In this document: positions 48,573 through 62,520 of the stretch, piece by piece | Numbering within the stretch: position 1 is the stretch's first letter | Layout of the letters: every line of letters begins with the position of its first letter | Assembly: GCA_012932295.1 (NCBI GenBank) | Contig: JAAONU010000001.1 | Coordinates: 61,196,927-61,260,926, forward strand | Direction of reading: 5' to 3' | DNA length: 64,000 nucleotides | DNA from: Cyclina sinensis | Taxonomy: Eukaryota > Mollusca > Bivalvia > Venerida > Veneridae | Made by a program: the position numbers and the translations under genes | The notes under the pieces: generated by a model | Seen by the model: the letters and a program-made list of their open reading frames with translations, nothing else | Database searches by the model: none | What the model was told of the DNA's origin: nothing

Positions 48573-51500
48573 GTAAGTATTTGCCATACACAGCCAATAT
48601 GTCAACTTTGCCAGTGTCCTGTTCTCATTTAGCAGAATGGCACAATGTTAATGACCAAGATTGTCAAATCGGTGATCATAATACTTTTGCCTATTTCTGA
48701 TGTAAATATCTGAGAGTGAAAGTGATAAAGTTCAAAGTACTGCTAAATATAGAAGCAGATAGAACCTGTTTGCTTCCACTGCTCAAGATGAAAAAAGTAT
48801 TGAGGCCTGCAAGTAAGGATATTAGTATGATAAAGCTGAATGGAAATAACAGCCTTTGAAAAGTACTTTAGAGTTTCTTACCTGACTTGACAATACCATA
48901 AATATTAAATTGATATCTATATATCAAATGTAAGTTTTTATAATCAGTTATCTGTTAAATTCATCAGTCAGGTTTTAGTCTACCAATGGCACCAAGAACT
49001 ACTTCCATCTGCTAACACCAGGCAATTAATAGGCCAGTGCCCTGGCAAACCTAAATAAACCAATTTGTAATCTTTATCAAATGCTCCTGTAGTACAAATA
49101 ACCGTACTACTGTAAATTCATTGTTATCATTTCTCTGGCTATGATCATTAAATGCCATGATCAGACTCATGGTTTCCATGACTAGAACTAGAGAAATCAA
49201 TGGTTTATTGTTTTTCAGCATTATGAAAACCAGCTGATTACTAGAATGGCAATTTGATCTTAAATGAATTGTTGCTGTCCATGTGTCATAAGTGACAATA
49301 TTACAGTACCTGAGAATTTTCTTGAAGAGAAGAGTTTCTCAAGATCTAAAGTTCCTCATTTCTAACTCTGCTCCTGCCTAATCCCCATCCCCCACCAAAA
49401 AAAACAGAAAGGAAAAAATCATAATTCTTTTTTGAAAAATTGTATAATGAAATTATTGGTCAGTTTTTCTTTATGTAATATCTTCAGTTTTAGAATCCAG
49501 GGGAGATAAATCTGTGGCAATGTATGAAAGGTTTTCAGAAAGGCATAATAGTCAGGTTTTAGTGAAAAGGTGTTGAGAATGAGAAAAATTGATACTCATA
49601 TCTCCGAAAAAGTTTTTATTTGGCATAATAAATCAGTGTATACCCCAAAAAAGATTTGGGATTTTTTTTTAGGCAAAGTGCTTTTTCCAAGAATCATAAA
49701 ATACCAATTTTTCCGCATGTTCATTCACTAATAATGTATTTAAAACCCTGTAGAATGTTTATTGGCTCGTAAAATATCTTGTTAACCTGTATTTTTAAAG
49801 CCAGTATTATTTTGTTGTAAAAATGATGCTCATATTATGTATAACTAGAGCTGGAAGCAGTCTAGGTATTTGTGAGCATCATTATACAGTTTCCAAGCAT
49901 AGGAGTGAACATAGACTTTAAAGGAATAAATAAAAATACAGATGGTGGAGTTCTTTTATGCTTGTCTGAAAATCATTTATGAAGGTGATAGAACTTTTAG
50001 TATCTGTAATAAAACAAATTGCTAAGCACTTGTAAGTAAATGATACTTTAGAACTTTCAGTTACACTGAGATCTGACTTGCATTTGACCCAGCATACTTA
50101 GGTTTCCTTGTCTGGACCTTCCAGATTGATTTCCTACACAGTTATCTTCTCTTGGCTCAGAATTTTACACATTTTACATTTGTGCTGAATATTGTCAAGC
50201 AACTGATTATCCAAGAAGAAAGAGAAAGGGGGGAAAAGACATTAGTAAATCACTAATTGTTATTCTGACTTTCGGCTTGTCTACCACAAGAATAATACAT
50301 TCCTCATTGTAAGCAAAAAAAAAAGAACTCTGACATGAAGCCAATTTGAGAACTGTTAAGAAAAGAAGCTTAGAGTAATTGTTGGCCAAAAAAACATTGT
50401 TGGCGGAGAAAAAGCAACAAGCAAAAAAATATGTTGGTCGTTAAATTGTTACATCATGGCAGTAATTTGTAAATTCTTGACTTGTTTATTTAATCACTGG
50501 ATTACATAAATAAATAAATCCTTAGGATTAGCATCCTTTCCACCTAGACAAATTTATAAACTCAGTTTGTTTTAATGTTCTCAGTGCATTTTCTCTTGTT
50601 TTAAAAGTACATAAACATCGGTAGATTTTTTCTAACCCAAATAATTCTCATTTTAGAAATCTCCAAGGAGGTCTAGATTTTTAGGACTACAAAATGAAAA
50701 CTTCCATTAACTTTCTTTTCTTTTTAAACATATTTTTTACATCAGTTTGAGAAAGGTTCCTGCAGTTTAATAGTCTTGGCTCATGGGCTTGGGTCCTGCT
50801 TTCTGCATGACTTTGTACTACTGAGAATGAGCAATGGCCTCCTGCAAGTAATGATATAACACTAAACTTTTGACATTTGATTGGAAATAGGAAATTAAAC
50901 AGATCTGCATTGTTGCTGGACTGAGATAAGTCAAGTTATGTCTTGTTGTGTTGGAAATAACAGCAGAACGGACCTGAAAAAAAAATATTGAGAGAAAAAC
51001 ACAATTTCTAGCAAGTGGTGTAACAATAACCAGTGAATTCTAAACTGCACAACTGCAGCTACTTCATTTACTTAAGAATGGTAAATACAATATTTGATTG
51101 GAAATGGAAAGGAAAAACAAGAACAAAATGAAGGGCACAAAAAGACATTTGGAAATGTAATTGGTCTTGTTCCCTTGCAGCTGTGATTAATTCTGAATCG
51201 AAAACTTGAATGAACCGAGCAAACTTTTTGAAATTCTCTCAATTCAAGTAGTTATTGCATATTTCGTTTTGTGTTACTCATTTAACTTACGCAATCTACA
51301 GAGTGGCTGCAGTTGTCGAGATTTTTATGAATATTCATCAATTGCTAAGTTACGATTGTTCAAGTGCGTCTGAGAATGACGATTGAGTAAAACTTTGAAT
51401 ATAACTGTTTTACAGTTATTCATACAAATATATGTGTTGAATACATACCAGGAAAATGCTTTACTACAATGAATATAACTTACTTTGAGAGGTCACTGTT

Positions 51501-54130
51501 GACCATAGAGTTCAGCTCAATATTTTAATTTGTTTATTTTGAGTAGAACTGTAAATATTTTATTCATATAATACATTTAATAAAGGTAACGATGAAATTT
51601 CTAGTTATTGAATACACTAATGTTCTTATTTATTGTGAAAGATTTTATAATTGTACTTCATACAGCAGAATGAATTTTATTGCAGTAAAAATAGAGTTTG
51701 CATCAAAAATAGCTGTAGCAGATAAATATCTGCTGATAACACATGCCTGCTAGGCTGCTGCATACTTTTCCCTTATTATATTGACTTGGAACCTGGTTAA
51801 CAGCATAACTATCAAATTGGAATAATGTATTGTCTCACATATTAGAAGAACAGCCCACAAGATGTATTTTAAGACACCCATAAACCTTCCTTTCAATTGC
51901 ATGTCAAGTTTTCTGGAGAAATGGCACTTGTGAAACAATCTATTTTTAGTTGTCACCAAGGCACTACAGTGTTACCCAAGGGTAACGTCATTTTTAATTT
52001 CTTCACATGATTAATGTTGTCTAATTATTGGCTTTACAAAGTTCATCTCTTGCAGTTACAGTATATGAAGAACATATAATTGCAAGCTTTCAGACATAAA
52101 CTTGTAATTTTCTGATCCTGCGATTTGTATATTGGTGCTAAATACACAAAAATTGTTAATTGCTGTGTAATGAGTTATTTACATTTAGGATGAGAAAGAC
52201 TAATTAATAATAAGAGCCTGGGGATAACACAGTCTTTAATGATTTACACTTGAGGTTCAATTAAAATAAGCAAAATGATGTAATAATGTTATTATATTGT
52301 TATATTTTATTAATCTTAATTAGTTTTTATTAAACCCATAAAATTATTAAGATTATACACATGACACGTACGTTTTGCATAGTTGTCCCTCAAAACGTGT
52401 TTGAAAGCTATATTGTTATATTTTATTAATCTTAATTAGTTTTTATTAAACCCATAAAATTATTAAGATTATACACGTGACACGTAAGTTTTGCATAGTT
52501 GTCCCTCAAAACGTGTTTGAAAGCTCGTGTTATAACTACAGTAGCGAGATGGTGAAGATGGCTGTTTCGTGAACCATCAAGCATAATAGGGATCAAGGTT
52601 TGAATACTGCCGACGACTGATACCTTTTTGTGAGAAATGTTTGCTCGTGGATTCTTAAGCTGTTACATCCCAGGAGTCTTTTTTTTTGATAGTCTGCCTG
52701 CGTACATGACTGAAGTACTTTAAAGTCATAAATGACTGAACAGAACAAAAATTTAAAAATATCTCTCTAAACCAAACATGATCAGCAAGAACATCATACA
52801 GGTGACTTGTGTGCATTGTTTCTTGTCTGTTCATGAATGAAATTTCTCTGGCAATTGTAAAAGTAAAAAATATTCTGTTTTGTCTGGAATTTAAACTATT
52901 TAAGTTTCGACTTATCAGTGAAAGACGTTATTGACAAGTTATAAATTTCAAAGCTATCATTTTAGCATGTTTAAAACAGTTCCAGAAAGTCAGATAGCAG
53001 GCTTAAAATAGCACTTTTTACTGGCTGAGGATATTAAATCGAAATTATTTGCTAGAAACTGCAGATCGTCGGTAAAGAAAACTATTTAAGTAAAGTAATT
53101 AGGTTTGGAAATGCGGAAATTCCATCTGCAGTGTAGTGTTGTTCTGTTAGATTTTAATAGAAAACTGTTCAGAAAACCTGGTTGAGGTATACATAGATTC
53201 CTGTATACAGATACAAACTTGAAAATCGTTTCCTTCAGAATCTGTTGAATGTCACTGAGAGTTTGCCAGCGGTATTTTCACTTGTTAAGTGGCTAGATAA
53301 TTATATGAGGTATGTTAAAACGGCAAAAAGGTGTTTGATAGACAGACGTAGGCTTACTTTGATAGATTGTAATTTTCGTAAGCTTGATCGAAAAAGAAAA
53401 TACAAAAAGGTACCTAACTGATAATAAAAAATACCATATGATTGATGGTTTGAACCTTCTGTGAATGCATTTATAAAATTTTTTAGTAAGATTTTTGTGT
53501 TGCACTTTCATGGTTATAAACATTTCTTAACAAGTCCAAACACTTGGCTTCTTCAATGTGGCAGGTATAAAGAAAAACACATTGTCTTATAATTAATGCT
53601 TATGTCAGTTTTTTTAGCAACACTTAAGTTGAATTATTTGCAACATCTGTAGTCCTTTTTCTCGGTTCTGCAGATATTTTGTAACAGTCAGCAAACAGTA
53701 TAGCTTAAGGACAAGATCATTATTTGGCTGTCAGATTAGCACTAGGTAGTCTGTTCTTATTTAAATGGAATTTCCTGCTTAAATGTTACCACACTTGGTT
53801 TTTTGTGACATTTCCTTGAGGTTTAAAATGGTATCTTTAATTTCTCTTTCCCTCGAGTGTTGAGCAGGAAATATTTTGTCAAAACCTTGCAGGATTTATT
53901 ATTGAAATGTCTTCTGCGTATGGGCATAAATTTAACAAAAAATTTTATCATGAAATGTAATTTTTCAGTTAAATCAGCTGGTTTTGCAATAATAATTAAT
54001 GCAGGTTTTCTTCTGAAATGCTATGCATTTATACATAGAAGACACAGCTTCAGCACTTCATCTGAAACAAAGAACTTTGATTTGCTTCAATAAAATTGGG
54101 TTCTTTATACTGTTTTCTTTTTAATTTCAG
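48573..54130 (+). other. MRTF: MRTF intron 4 (5.6 kb)
   Basis: GTAAGT donor and TTAATTTCAG acceptor, phase 1. The only structured feature noticed is the 116-bp duplication at 52.3-52.5 kb. The rest is AT-rich without convincing exons, RNA genes or transposons. Confidence 0.85.
52293..52524. repeat. 116-bp tandem duplication
   Basis: Copies at 52293-52408 and 52409-52524 begin TATATTGTTATATTTTATTA and end TTTGAAAGCT. They differ at two positions noticed (CACATG versus CACGTG, and ACGTACG versus ACGTAAG). Each contains a 10-bp inverted repeat, TAATCTTAAT with ATTAAGATTA. Young duplication, no known function. Confidence 0.9.
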
Positions 54131-54186
54131 CCCCAAAAACACCCCCTGCTTTCATGGAACAGAGGAAAAGTTTGGAGAGAGCAAAG
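54131..54186 (+). CDS. MRTF: MRTF exon 5: linker between RPEL1 and RPEL2
   Basis: Acceptor TTAATTTCAG|CC, donor GCAAAG|GTAAGG. The exon is 56 nt, phase 1 in and phase 0 out. It completes Pro and encodes PKTPPAFMEQRKSLERAK. This is the strongly conserved MRTF linker (P-P-x-K-x-P-x-A-F-x-E-Q-x-K-S-L-E-R-A) joining RPEL1 to RPEL2. In structural work on vertebrate MRTF, this linker contributes an additional actin-binding site. The larger open frame 54096-54431 runs in another frame and is a shadow. Confidence 0.95.
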
Positions 54187-55133
54187 GTAAGGTCAGGGTC
54201 GTGACTTTCCAGCAAGGTCACCATATATTAGATTGCTTCTACAGTATATATAGGTATTGTCATGAAAATAATATGAATACAGAAACAAGAGTATTTATTA
54301 TGGTATTTTGTGTAGCTGTAGATAGTTGTGTAGAATTGATTATAATGCTCGACATACAGCTGTTTTGCTGCAAAAGAAATGAAATGAAAGGAAAAGAAGA
54401 GAAAATATTTCCTTGTAAATCTTGCAAATAGGAAATCATTTCAGTGTAAAGTTTATTTGTTATGTTAGTGAGGGTGACATAAATGAAAACATATGTCGCA
54501 ATTAATGCAGAAAAGATAGTCATGAATATGATAACACTTTGATAAACCTATTAATACATAGTGCTCCCAGAGTATACCAGATTATCAGCTGATGATGAAT
54601 TTTTGTCTGTGAAAAAGATTTTCAGTAGTTGATATGATGGTGATATACCAGCATCCTAGTCTGACTTCCCTGTAAATTTTATGTGCATTATGTTTGGAAT
54701 TCAGTTTTTGAATGGGGGTAGGGTTTATTTGGGTCATTAGAGCAGGTCTGTTTTGTACCAGTGTTTTACCTTTGTACCACCGCAATGGAACATGCAAGTT
54801 AATTTAACAGCATGCTGATTGAGATTTAATTGAATTCATAAACATTTGGAAATGTTTAGATGAAATATTGGGAATGTCTGCTATAATTAATACTTCGGAG
54901 TCTTAGTTATTTCCTATTTCTACAGTTAATTAGTTGGCAAAATAAATATCGGCCTAATGGCAAGGGATTGTGATTTTTACTACAATTAGAAAAGTGAGGC
55001 CAGAGTTCCTTGGACAAAAAGGTTATTAATATAGTCTTACATTTTCAGATGAAATGAAACTTTAGATGAATCAGTCAGTTTGGTTCTTTTATGTTCCTGT
55101 AGAGCCTACATACTAACAAAAGCTTATTTTTAC

Positions 55134-56168
55134 CACAGACACTTGGGGTAAAGAAATAGTATTTGTTTCACTAATGCGAAGACATAAGGCACTCATATAC
55201 CAAGTTTGGTACCTGTCTGAGAACGTTTCAAAAATTGCTACAATTCACGAATTTGCATTATAAATATAAAGATATAAATGTTTGTCACATGTAAACATTC
55301 AACACGCGTTGATTTACATCGCGTATTTTTCTCGTTCAAAGTATATCACATGCAGTACTGATGTCATGCGACGCAGAAATGATTTATCTTCACGATCATG
55401 TAACTCAAAATACCTGTTATCATTGTTTGCCAACACAATTCGTAGCGAAACACCAAAATTTCACAAAATTTCCTTCATTTACACAATCTTTCGAGAATTA
55501 GTCTGCTTGAAGAGAATTATAATCAAAGAGAACATATTCTGTGAGGAAACTGTCAAGTGTGCAGACTAAAAAATCACTTTAAACATCATAAAAAATATCA
55601 TAAAATAAAAAGAGAGTATTGCTTTTTTAAAAATCAAAGTCAGTGTTTATTGGTGAACATTTTTTGTTTTAATTTTGAAATGTCAGTGCAAGGAAGAAAA
55701 AAAAAATCGATTTACATAGTGATTACCGCATGGGTTCTTCTAGTTCCTACGTGTACCGCGCCGTGTATTAAAGAACTAGGGAAGTTAGGAACCAGCAGAG
55801 TACCTGTCGAAAGATTGTGTAAATTGATGAAAAAACGTTGAAATTCGGAAGAAATTAGATGTTTTCTCTTGGCTAATTCTCACAGCGGGTCTTTTCGTGT
55901 ACATAATCCTGAAGATAAATCATTTCTGCGTCGAAGGACACCAGCGGTGAGTGTGAATAATGCTGAACGAGTAAAATACGCGGTGTAATTCGACGCGTGT
56001 TGACAATTTTCGTAAGACAAACATTTATATCTTTATATTTATAATGCAAATTCGTGAATTGTAGCAATTTTTGAAACGTTCTCAGACAGGTACCAAACTT
56101 GGTATATGAGTGCCTTATGTCTTCGCATTAGTGAAACAAGTACTATTTCTTTACCCCAAGTGTCTGTG
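55134..56168. mobile_element. DNA transposon with long inverted repeats, 1,035 bp, 8-bp target duplication
   Basis: The termini CACAGACACTTGGGGTAAAG and its complement start inverted repeats. The outer ~153 bp (55134-55286 and 56016-56168) show one mismatch on inspection, and weaker pairing continues inward for about 100 bp more. Exact flanking duplication is ATTTTTAC (55126-55133 and 56169-56176). The central ~500 bp holds two short plus-strand open frames (within 55282-55569 and 55557-55841) that match no transposase I know. The superfamily is uncertain; 8-bp duplications occur in hAT, P and Merlin groups. Near-identical arms point to recent insertion. Confidence 0.88.
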
Positions 56169-56870
56169 ATTTTTACTGAAAAACTCTGTCCAGTGTCTCT
56201 GTATATGTAGATTATACTTGTGTAGAAAGTAGCACTTTGATACTTAAAGCATTCAGTTATTAGCAATAATACACAATGAAATTATTTGAAGATTGATTTT
56301 TCAAGATGTTTGGAAATTCTTATCATTCTTTTCATAGACCTTAATTCTAGAACAATCATTATTTTTCAGCGTTTAATTAGAATTACTCATTAATGTGAAC
56401 ATTTTATGTCTGTTTAATTGTATCTATTCAGAGCAGATGCCTTAATTGTTTATTGAGGTCTTTAAAGTTAAACGGCTTAAGTATGTTAAAAATTCAGAGG
56501 CTGCTGCTGCAGAATGGAAATTTAAATGCAATAATTTTGATGCCAGAGGAGATACGGCTCTAATGGGCTGAAAATTGAATAGTTTGATTGTATTTAAGGT
56601 TTGGTTAGATGGATTTTAGTTTAAGTGTACATGTATTTACGATAAATATGTCCGTGATTGCTTCTTAAATAAGTTTTTTGATTAAGACAGATTGGGCCAA
56701 TAGTTATCAAATTAAATTTCAATGTTTACTGCAGTGAGTTATCATAGGAAGGCAAAATGAAAACATAGAGGAAAAATGTTTTAGTATGATCATATGAAAG
56801 CCATAAATCCTCTCCTGCCCCCTCCCCTTCAACACAAACATGCATGAACGCACCTGTAGCATGCGCGCAG

Positions 56871-56899
<29 letters not shown>
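56871..56899. repeat. (CA)n microsatellite
   Basis: About 14 CA dinucleotides after GCGCGCAGG. The minus-strand open frame reading VCVCVCV across it is not a gene. Confidence 0.95.
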
Positions 56900-56903
<4 letters not shown>

Positions 56904-59435
56904 TGCCATTCAAGAAAAAAAAAATGAATGCTAAATATTTTTACCTCACAAAAATTGCAGATATAAGGTATTTTGATGATTTGATAGCTTGATACATAAT
57001 GATAAAAGTGTCAAAAGTATAGGTTAGAATTAAGTTGAAAATGACATAATCTCCAGTAACTGTGTCATTCTTGGCAGACCAATTGAAATATTCTTGCAGA
57101 CAAAACTGAAGTAGTGCATATCTCTAGTGATAGGTTTTGTTTTTTGTTTTTTTGCTGAATTGATTGAAATCACAAGTGGTATAAATGATAATCGACATTC
57201 TTTGTTGATCATTATAGGTAAACCTGTAGATTGTTGAAGATTGCAATCTATGACTCATCTGCAATCCACAGTTGCAAGACTCGTCTACTTAGGAAAAAAT
57301 GTAACCACTGCCTCGTGGTTATAATTTGTTTTGAATGCCACCTTTAGTTGTTCATATGTTTTGGCTATTATTTCAAGACAAAAATGAAAGAGCTTTTGCT
57401 GTTATTTCCAGACAAATAAAACTGAAAGAAGAAAAGCAACCAGGTTCAAACTGGAAAGATTTTGGAACAATCTGTTTGCCAATGTACTGTGAAATTAATA
57501 CGAATATTAGAAAAAATACATCAAAGCTTTTTACTGTCATTCCAGTCATAGTTAACCAGGGCCACAAAATAATGATTTTAAAGATGCCAAACTTTGCAGC
57601 CGAGATGTAACATTGAAATACTTTTGTTATATGTGTTGCTTATCTTGGTGTCTGATGTTAACTACATAGATAATGAAAAATTCCTCTGAATTTCTGATTA
57701 AACATCTTAGGTAAAAAAAAAATGGGCAGACTGATTTACCCCCCTCCTTCACTACAGAAATTTTCCAGTCTACATTTTGAAATGGTCAATTTTATCCAGA
57801 ATATATGTCTATTTATAGGTTTGTTTTCTCAGTGTCCAGGAGATAAAATGATTAGTTGGGATGAATATAAAAATGTAAGAACAGTGAATGACATTTTAAG
57901 AAATTTAGTGCAAAGGTTTGTGTCCTTCCTTAAGATTTTAGGGTCTCTAGAATGAAGGTCAAGGTAACAGTTAAAAGTACTGTATCTATCAGTGATTCAA
58001 AAGACTGCAAGATTTTAGGATCTGTTTCTGCTGCTTTATGAAACTTAACTCATAGCAAAAATGGAGGACACCTGCAAGTTATTACCTCATATTATAGATA
58101 CTGTTAAGCTCGTTTCACCATGTCATCCCCAGGTTGCATTAATATAAATTACATTACCAGGAAAATATAGGTAATAATGTCTAAATTATCTTGTTACTAG
58201 TTCTTCAGGTGCATTTATTTCAAAGCATTCAGTTTATCTAAGTGACTGACAACTTTACATGTCTGCTGCAGGAAACTGTAAAAGCTTATCAAATATACAA
58301 CCATTTTCTCAGGCTCTCTGACACCTTCTTCAAGCTATGTAGACCAGTATACATGTCTGTAATTGTAATATTCTCTGTCTGTCCATTTAAGTTTCTTTTT
58401 GGTTGGTACCAGTTTCCCATTTTACCTAAGCCCATTCCACAGACACTCCTGGTACTTCTACATGCTCAGTGTAAAGCACCAATACATCGGACCATTGTTT
58501 ATGGAGTGGGGGATTGAACTTGCAACCCATGAATGACCAGTTCAGTGCTGGACCACTGATCAGCCCCTGATTCTCATGTTGACTGGTTGTCTTAATGGTT
58601 CACAAACAATATCAAGTTATATTGGTCCTTACTCGTACCATTATGTTATGGTTCTGTCCACTTTAAGGGTCAGATAAATGATGTGGCATCTTTGCAATCC
58701 TCATATGTTGAAGATCATGGGTTTGGGTCCCTATTTAAGTGTATTTGAAAAACATTAGTTATTTTGTAAGCAGTCTAATGCTGGTTCTATCTAGGATGTA
58801 TAGTTAGGTAAACTGTTACCATTAATAACTGAAACACTTCAGGATACTTTGACAGTAACATTTCCAACCAGGTGAAGTCCAAATCTTCAGCCTTCTCCAG
58901 GTGGTCTGAAAAGTTCAGAATCAGAAAAAAAGATAAAACGAATTACTGTGAGAGAAGCCAAAAAAACTTACAAGCAGTCATGTTGTCAGTGTTATGTCTG
59001 ATACTTTTCTGGTTGGAAATTTGACAATTTTTAGATTAAGCTCCAGCAGATAAGCATATTTCTGTACAATATGATGAATGTGCAGTATACATTGTCTCCT
59101 TGAGTTCTGGTTAAATGCAGTTTTACTGTCAGTGCTGCTAACCAAGCCTTGTGTCATAAAGACATTCTTGTCTGTTTCTCGCATTTCAATCATATGGGGA
59201 AGCTTAATTGAGATTAACAGGTCTGTGTGTATGGAATTTGCAAACAGGTCTTCTGGCAAGGGATTGCTGGTAGGGCTGGCTCCCAGCCAATCCATTAATA
59301 GTTCAAGGTCACTTTACAAGGTATTCTTGGTGGTATGATTTTGCTTGGCAAGTAAGAAACAGTAAAGAAGAAGGAAAATTGTTATTTTCAGCAAATTTGT
59401 GAAGTAGAATGTTCCAGTGTCTGTTTTTTTTCAGT

Positions 59436-59640
59436 TGCTGTGCTGTGTTATAACTGGCTGTGCTGTGTCCACACAGTCATAATTGACAGTGTGAAGTCTT
59501 AACTGGCTGTGCTGTGTCATTACTGATTTTCTTGTGTCCAGTGTCATAACTGACTGTGCTGTGTCCAGTGTCATAACTGATTCAGCAGTATCATAACTGT
59601 CTGTGTAGTCATGAGTGAATTTGCAGTGTTAAGTGTTTGA
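59436..59640. repeat. Minisatellite, CTGTGCTGTGTC...CATAACTG
   Basis: Units of about 25-35 bp repeat (G)GCTGTGCTGTGTC(C)A followed by GTGTCATAACTGA, with at least six recognisable but imperfect copies. Confidence 0.75.
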
Positions 59641-61499
59641 CATTTAAACCTAATAGGAAGTTGAGTTTGAACTCTATAGATAAGTTTGATTAATTTATAT
59701 GAACATCACAACAGCTATCATGGTTAGATTACTTTGATTGCCATTATTGGTTTGAGCTTTGGTTGGAGTTAAATTAAGCAACGTCACTGAAGCAGTATTG
59801 TAGACAATGGTTAGACCAAGTATATACAAGCACAGTAGTGATTATTGTGTTTGCAGGTCAGCACTAAAAAAAAAACTTAGTATATGAGATATAACAACAT
59901 ATTGGTATAACTCATTTACCTGTCTGATTGCTACTGAAGTAATGATAGCAAGTAACTATTTATTTAGAAGTCAAAGTAACTGCAGGGCACTTCCAGAAAT
60001 AACTTCAGTAGCAGTATTGGTATTTCATTGACTGTTTCACAGGTCATTCAGACAGGTATATTTTTGATTATGTCTGCTAGACATTTTTCTGCAAGGTGGT
60101 CCAGAGTTCAGAAGTCTCAGTTCTCTCTGTTATGCCAATCAGGGCATTGATATGATCTTGACCTTTTACAAGACCATCAGATAACAGCATAAAGAAATTA
60201 TATTAAGAGTAAAACAAGACATTTGACCCAAGTAACCAGGGTTTGAGTCCTGTCAGAGAACCATGTTCTGTCTATATGTGTATCACAAAATGTTGCCCAG
60301 AACTCAGATATTATGTTGGAACCATACATAGTTTGTAGTATATATAATCCTGTCTTAGAATGTCCGAAGAAGTTACTTGTTGGCTAAGAAAAACATGTTT
60401 TAAAAGGGGTTAAAACGAGTCACTAAAATAAACAACTGTTGAACCTTGAGTATAAACCAGCACTGTTGTGGTGGTCATCACTTGATATAGTATTATTGCT
60501 ATGGTTATGTATACTTTAAAGAACTTTAAGAGAGTTGCAAGATGCTTTCCCTAAATTTTATCAGTTTTTGCTTAAGTTAAATGAGGGAAGCTTTTGCTTT
60601 GTTATCAAAGAATATTGGACCTTCTTGTTTTGAAATATATTGATTCAGATTCTTTCTGTGGTCTCTGTCGAAATATTTGAATTGGTTTCTCAAAATGGAG
60701 TAACAATTACTTCATGGCATAGGCCCAACAAGAGCAGTTGTGGAACAGGAATAGCAAATAATGATACAAGTATAGGATGTATACTCCACACTAATACCCT
60801 GGAGATGAAAAGTAAATACCATTAAATGAAACAAAACAAAGATCAGAGTAGATTGTTTGAAGAAAAAATAAGCATAATTATGATATGCCCAACACAAAAC
60901 ACCTTGACACCAAAATACCTTGACATGCACATATTCTTAAGGATAAAAATGATTCAACAAAAATATATCAAGTTACGTACTCTCTGGTCAGCATCAAAAA
61001 TAGTTTATTAAGCCATATGGTTATAATAAAGAATAAAGGCATAGATTTTGGAGAAACAAGTGACTCCTTGCTTGATTAGATTGGGTTATACCTAATTCAA
61101 ACCTGCATATTAACTATGCATTTTTCTGCACTAAATTCTGTTTTGTAATAAGCCTTCACTCATTTTCGCTTTTGCAAGTTTCTTTTGTTCTGAGGGTACA
61201 CAAGTTCATATCATAAATGGTTAAATTCAAAGAAACATTGTAACTGTAAATAATAACATTATGATGGCATCGGTGAAAAAGCAGTGCAATTTTCTGTTAC
61301 AAGATGTTCTGTGTAACAAGATTATAGACTGGAAAATGTTTTGACTGCATTATGGCTTATGAGGTTTACCAGAGTACCCAGGTTCATTTCATTTTCTGGG
61401 TAATAATGCAACTGTGTGTTTATGTAATAGAGTTGTACTACTACCAGTATTTGTAGAAAAAATAGAGAGATAGAAAAAACATGAACAGTTTAAGAGTAT

Positions 61500-62520
61500 G
61501 TATAGATCGCACCACTTTACCCTTGGCCTATAACAGCCAATCAGCATCCAGAGATTTTTTAATTTTTAGGCCATTTATCCATATATTTGAGCAATATGCG
61601 CAAAATCTATCAAGTGAATTCATTAAGCAACTACATTAAATCGGCAAATTAGCTCATTCTAAAAACAGAAAAAAACCAATACATCTTCTGAAACAGATCA
61701 TTCCTTGTCAGTTGAAAGGGCGGGGGAGGGAACTGGCAATCTCCGCTTCATTCTTTGGCAAAGATCTCTGCTGCCATGAGTATACTTTAGCTCGTGTCCA
61801 GCTATGTATGAACTTTTTTTAAAGAAATAAATTTTTCCTTTAACTTTGGTTTGTTATAATGGGAATTGCATCAACTTCACATGTCTGGAAGTTACAGAAG
61901 TTACAGAAAACAATTTGAAAACAAAAGCTAAACATTTTGATTATTTTCACTCAACTATCACCACGTGATATGCCTGAAAGCAGTGATTACTGTACTGAAA
62001 AGGATGTAACTGCTGCGTGGAGTTTGGGAAATTGGTGCAATTCCAATACCTTCCAAAAGCCCAACTTCCCTAAGATCACTGATAGGCTGAAGGCCTTAGT
62101 CAGGTACTAGTAATTACGAATTACGGGGTTTCTAGAAGCCTTGCAACTTCCCTTGGTATCTGATTCCCTTTAATAACAAAAATTTATATATTCAGACTTC
62201 TGTACACAACAAATGACCTCCACAAAAATCAGAGTTACATAGCTGTTTGCTGAATGAAATTGTCTATTTCGATACTTCTTGACTTCAGCCAGTCATCAGT
62301 GTTTTTTTAACCATTGCTTCGCCAGTCAGTAATTCTATGACTGTTTTGAGAAACACTGAAAGACCCACACAGAAATAGGCGGAGTGAACTATAAGGCGGT
62401 TATGATTGGCATGTAAGAAGTTTTAACAAAATAAGTTCTGTTGTCGCTAATGCTCTCTTGCACTTAATTCGTTAAAACTTCTAATATATGAGCTATAACC
62501 TACACTAAAAGGAGAGAGTG
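61500..62520. promoter_or_regulatory. Possible regulatory region in intron 5 with CCAAT, GC-box and E-box motifs
   Basis: The region contains CAGCCAATCAGC near 61530, a perfect Sp1-type GGGCGGGG near 61720, CACGTG near 61962, GGCGGAG near 62380, and an inverted repeat of about 20 bp with two mismatches (62417-62436 and 62463-62482). It has more CpG than neighbouring intron and lies 1.2-2.2 kb upstream of exon 6. An alternative promoter, an enhancer, or a decayed mobile element would all fit. Single motifs of this kind occur by chance. Confidence 0.22.
62417..62482. repeat. Inverted repeat / potential stem-loop
   Basis: AGAAGTTTTAACAAAATAAG at 62417-62436 pairs with CTTAATTCGTTAAAACTTCT at 62463-62482, giving 18 of 20 pairs around a 26-nt loop. 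No target duplication was identified. Confidence 0.7.

Noticed and set aside
54096..54431. 111-codon open frame covering exon 5
   Set aside because: It reads a different frame from the conserved MRTF linker in exon 5.
56719..56913. Minus-strand open frame reading VCVCVCV
   Set aside because: It is a translation of the CA microsatellite.
58500..58570. tRNA-like B-box in reverse (GGGGATTGAACTTGCAACCC), possible SINE head
   Set aside because: Only the B-box-like stretch is visible. There is no A-box at the right distance, no tail and no target duplication. Similar weak matches occur near 30765, 58710 and 60240.
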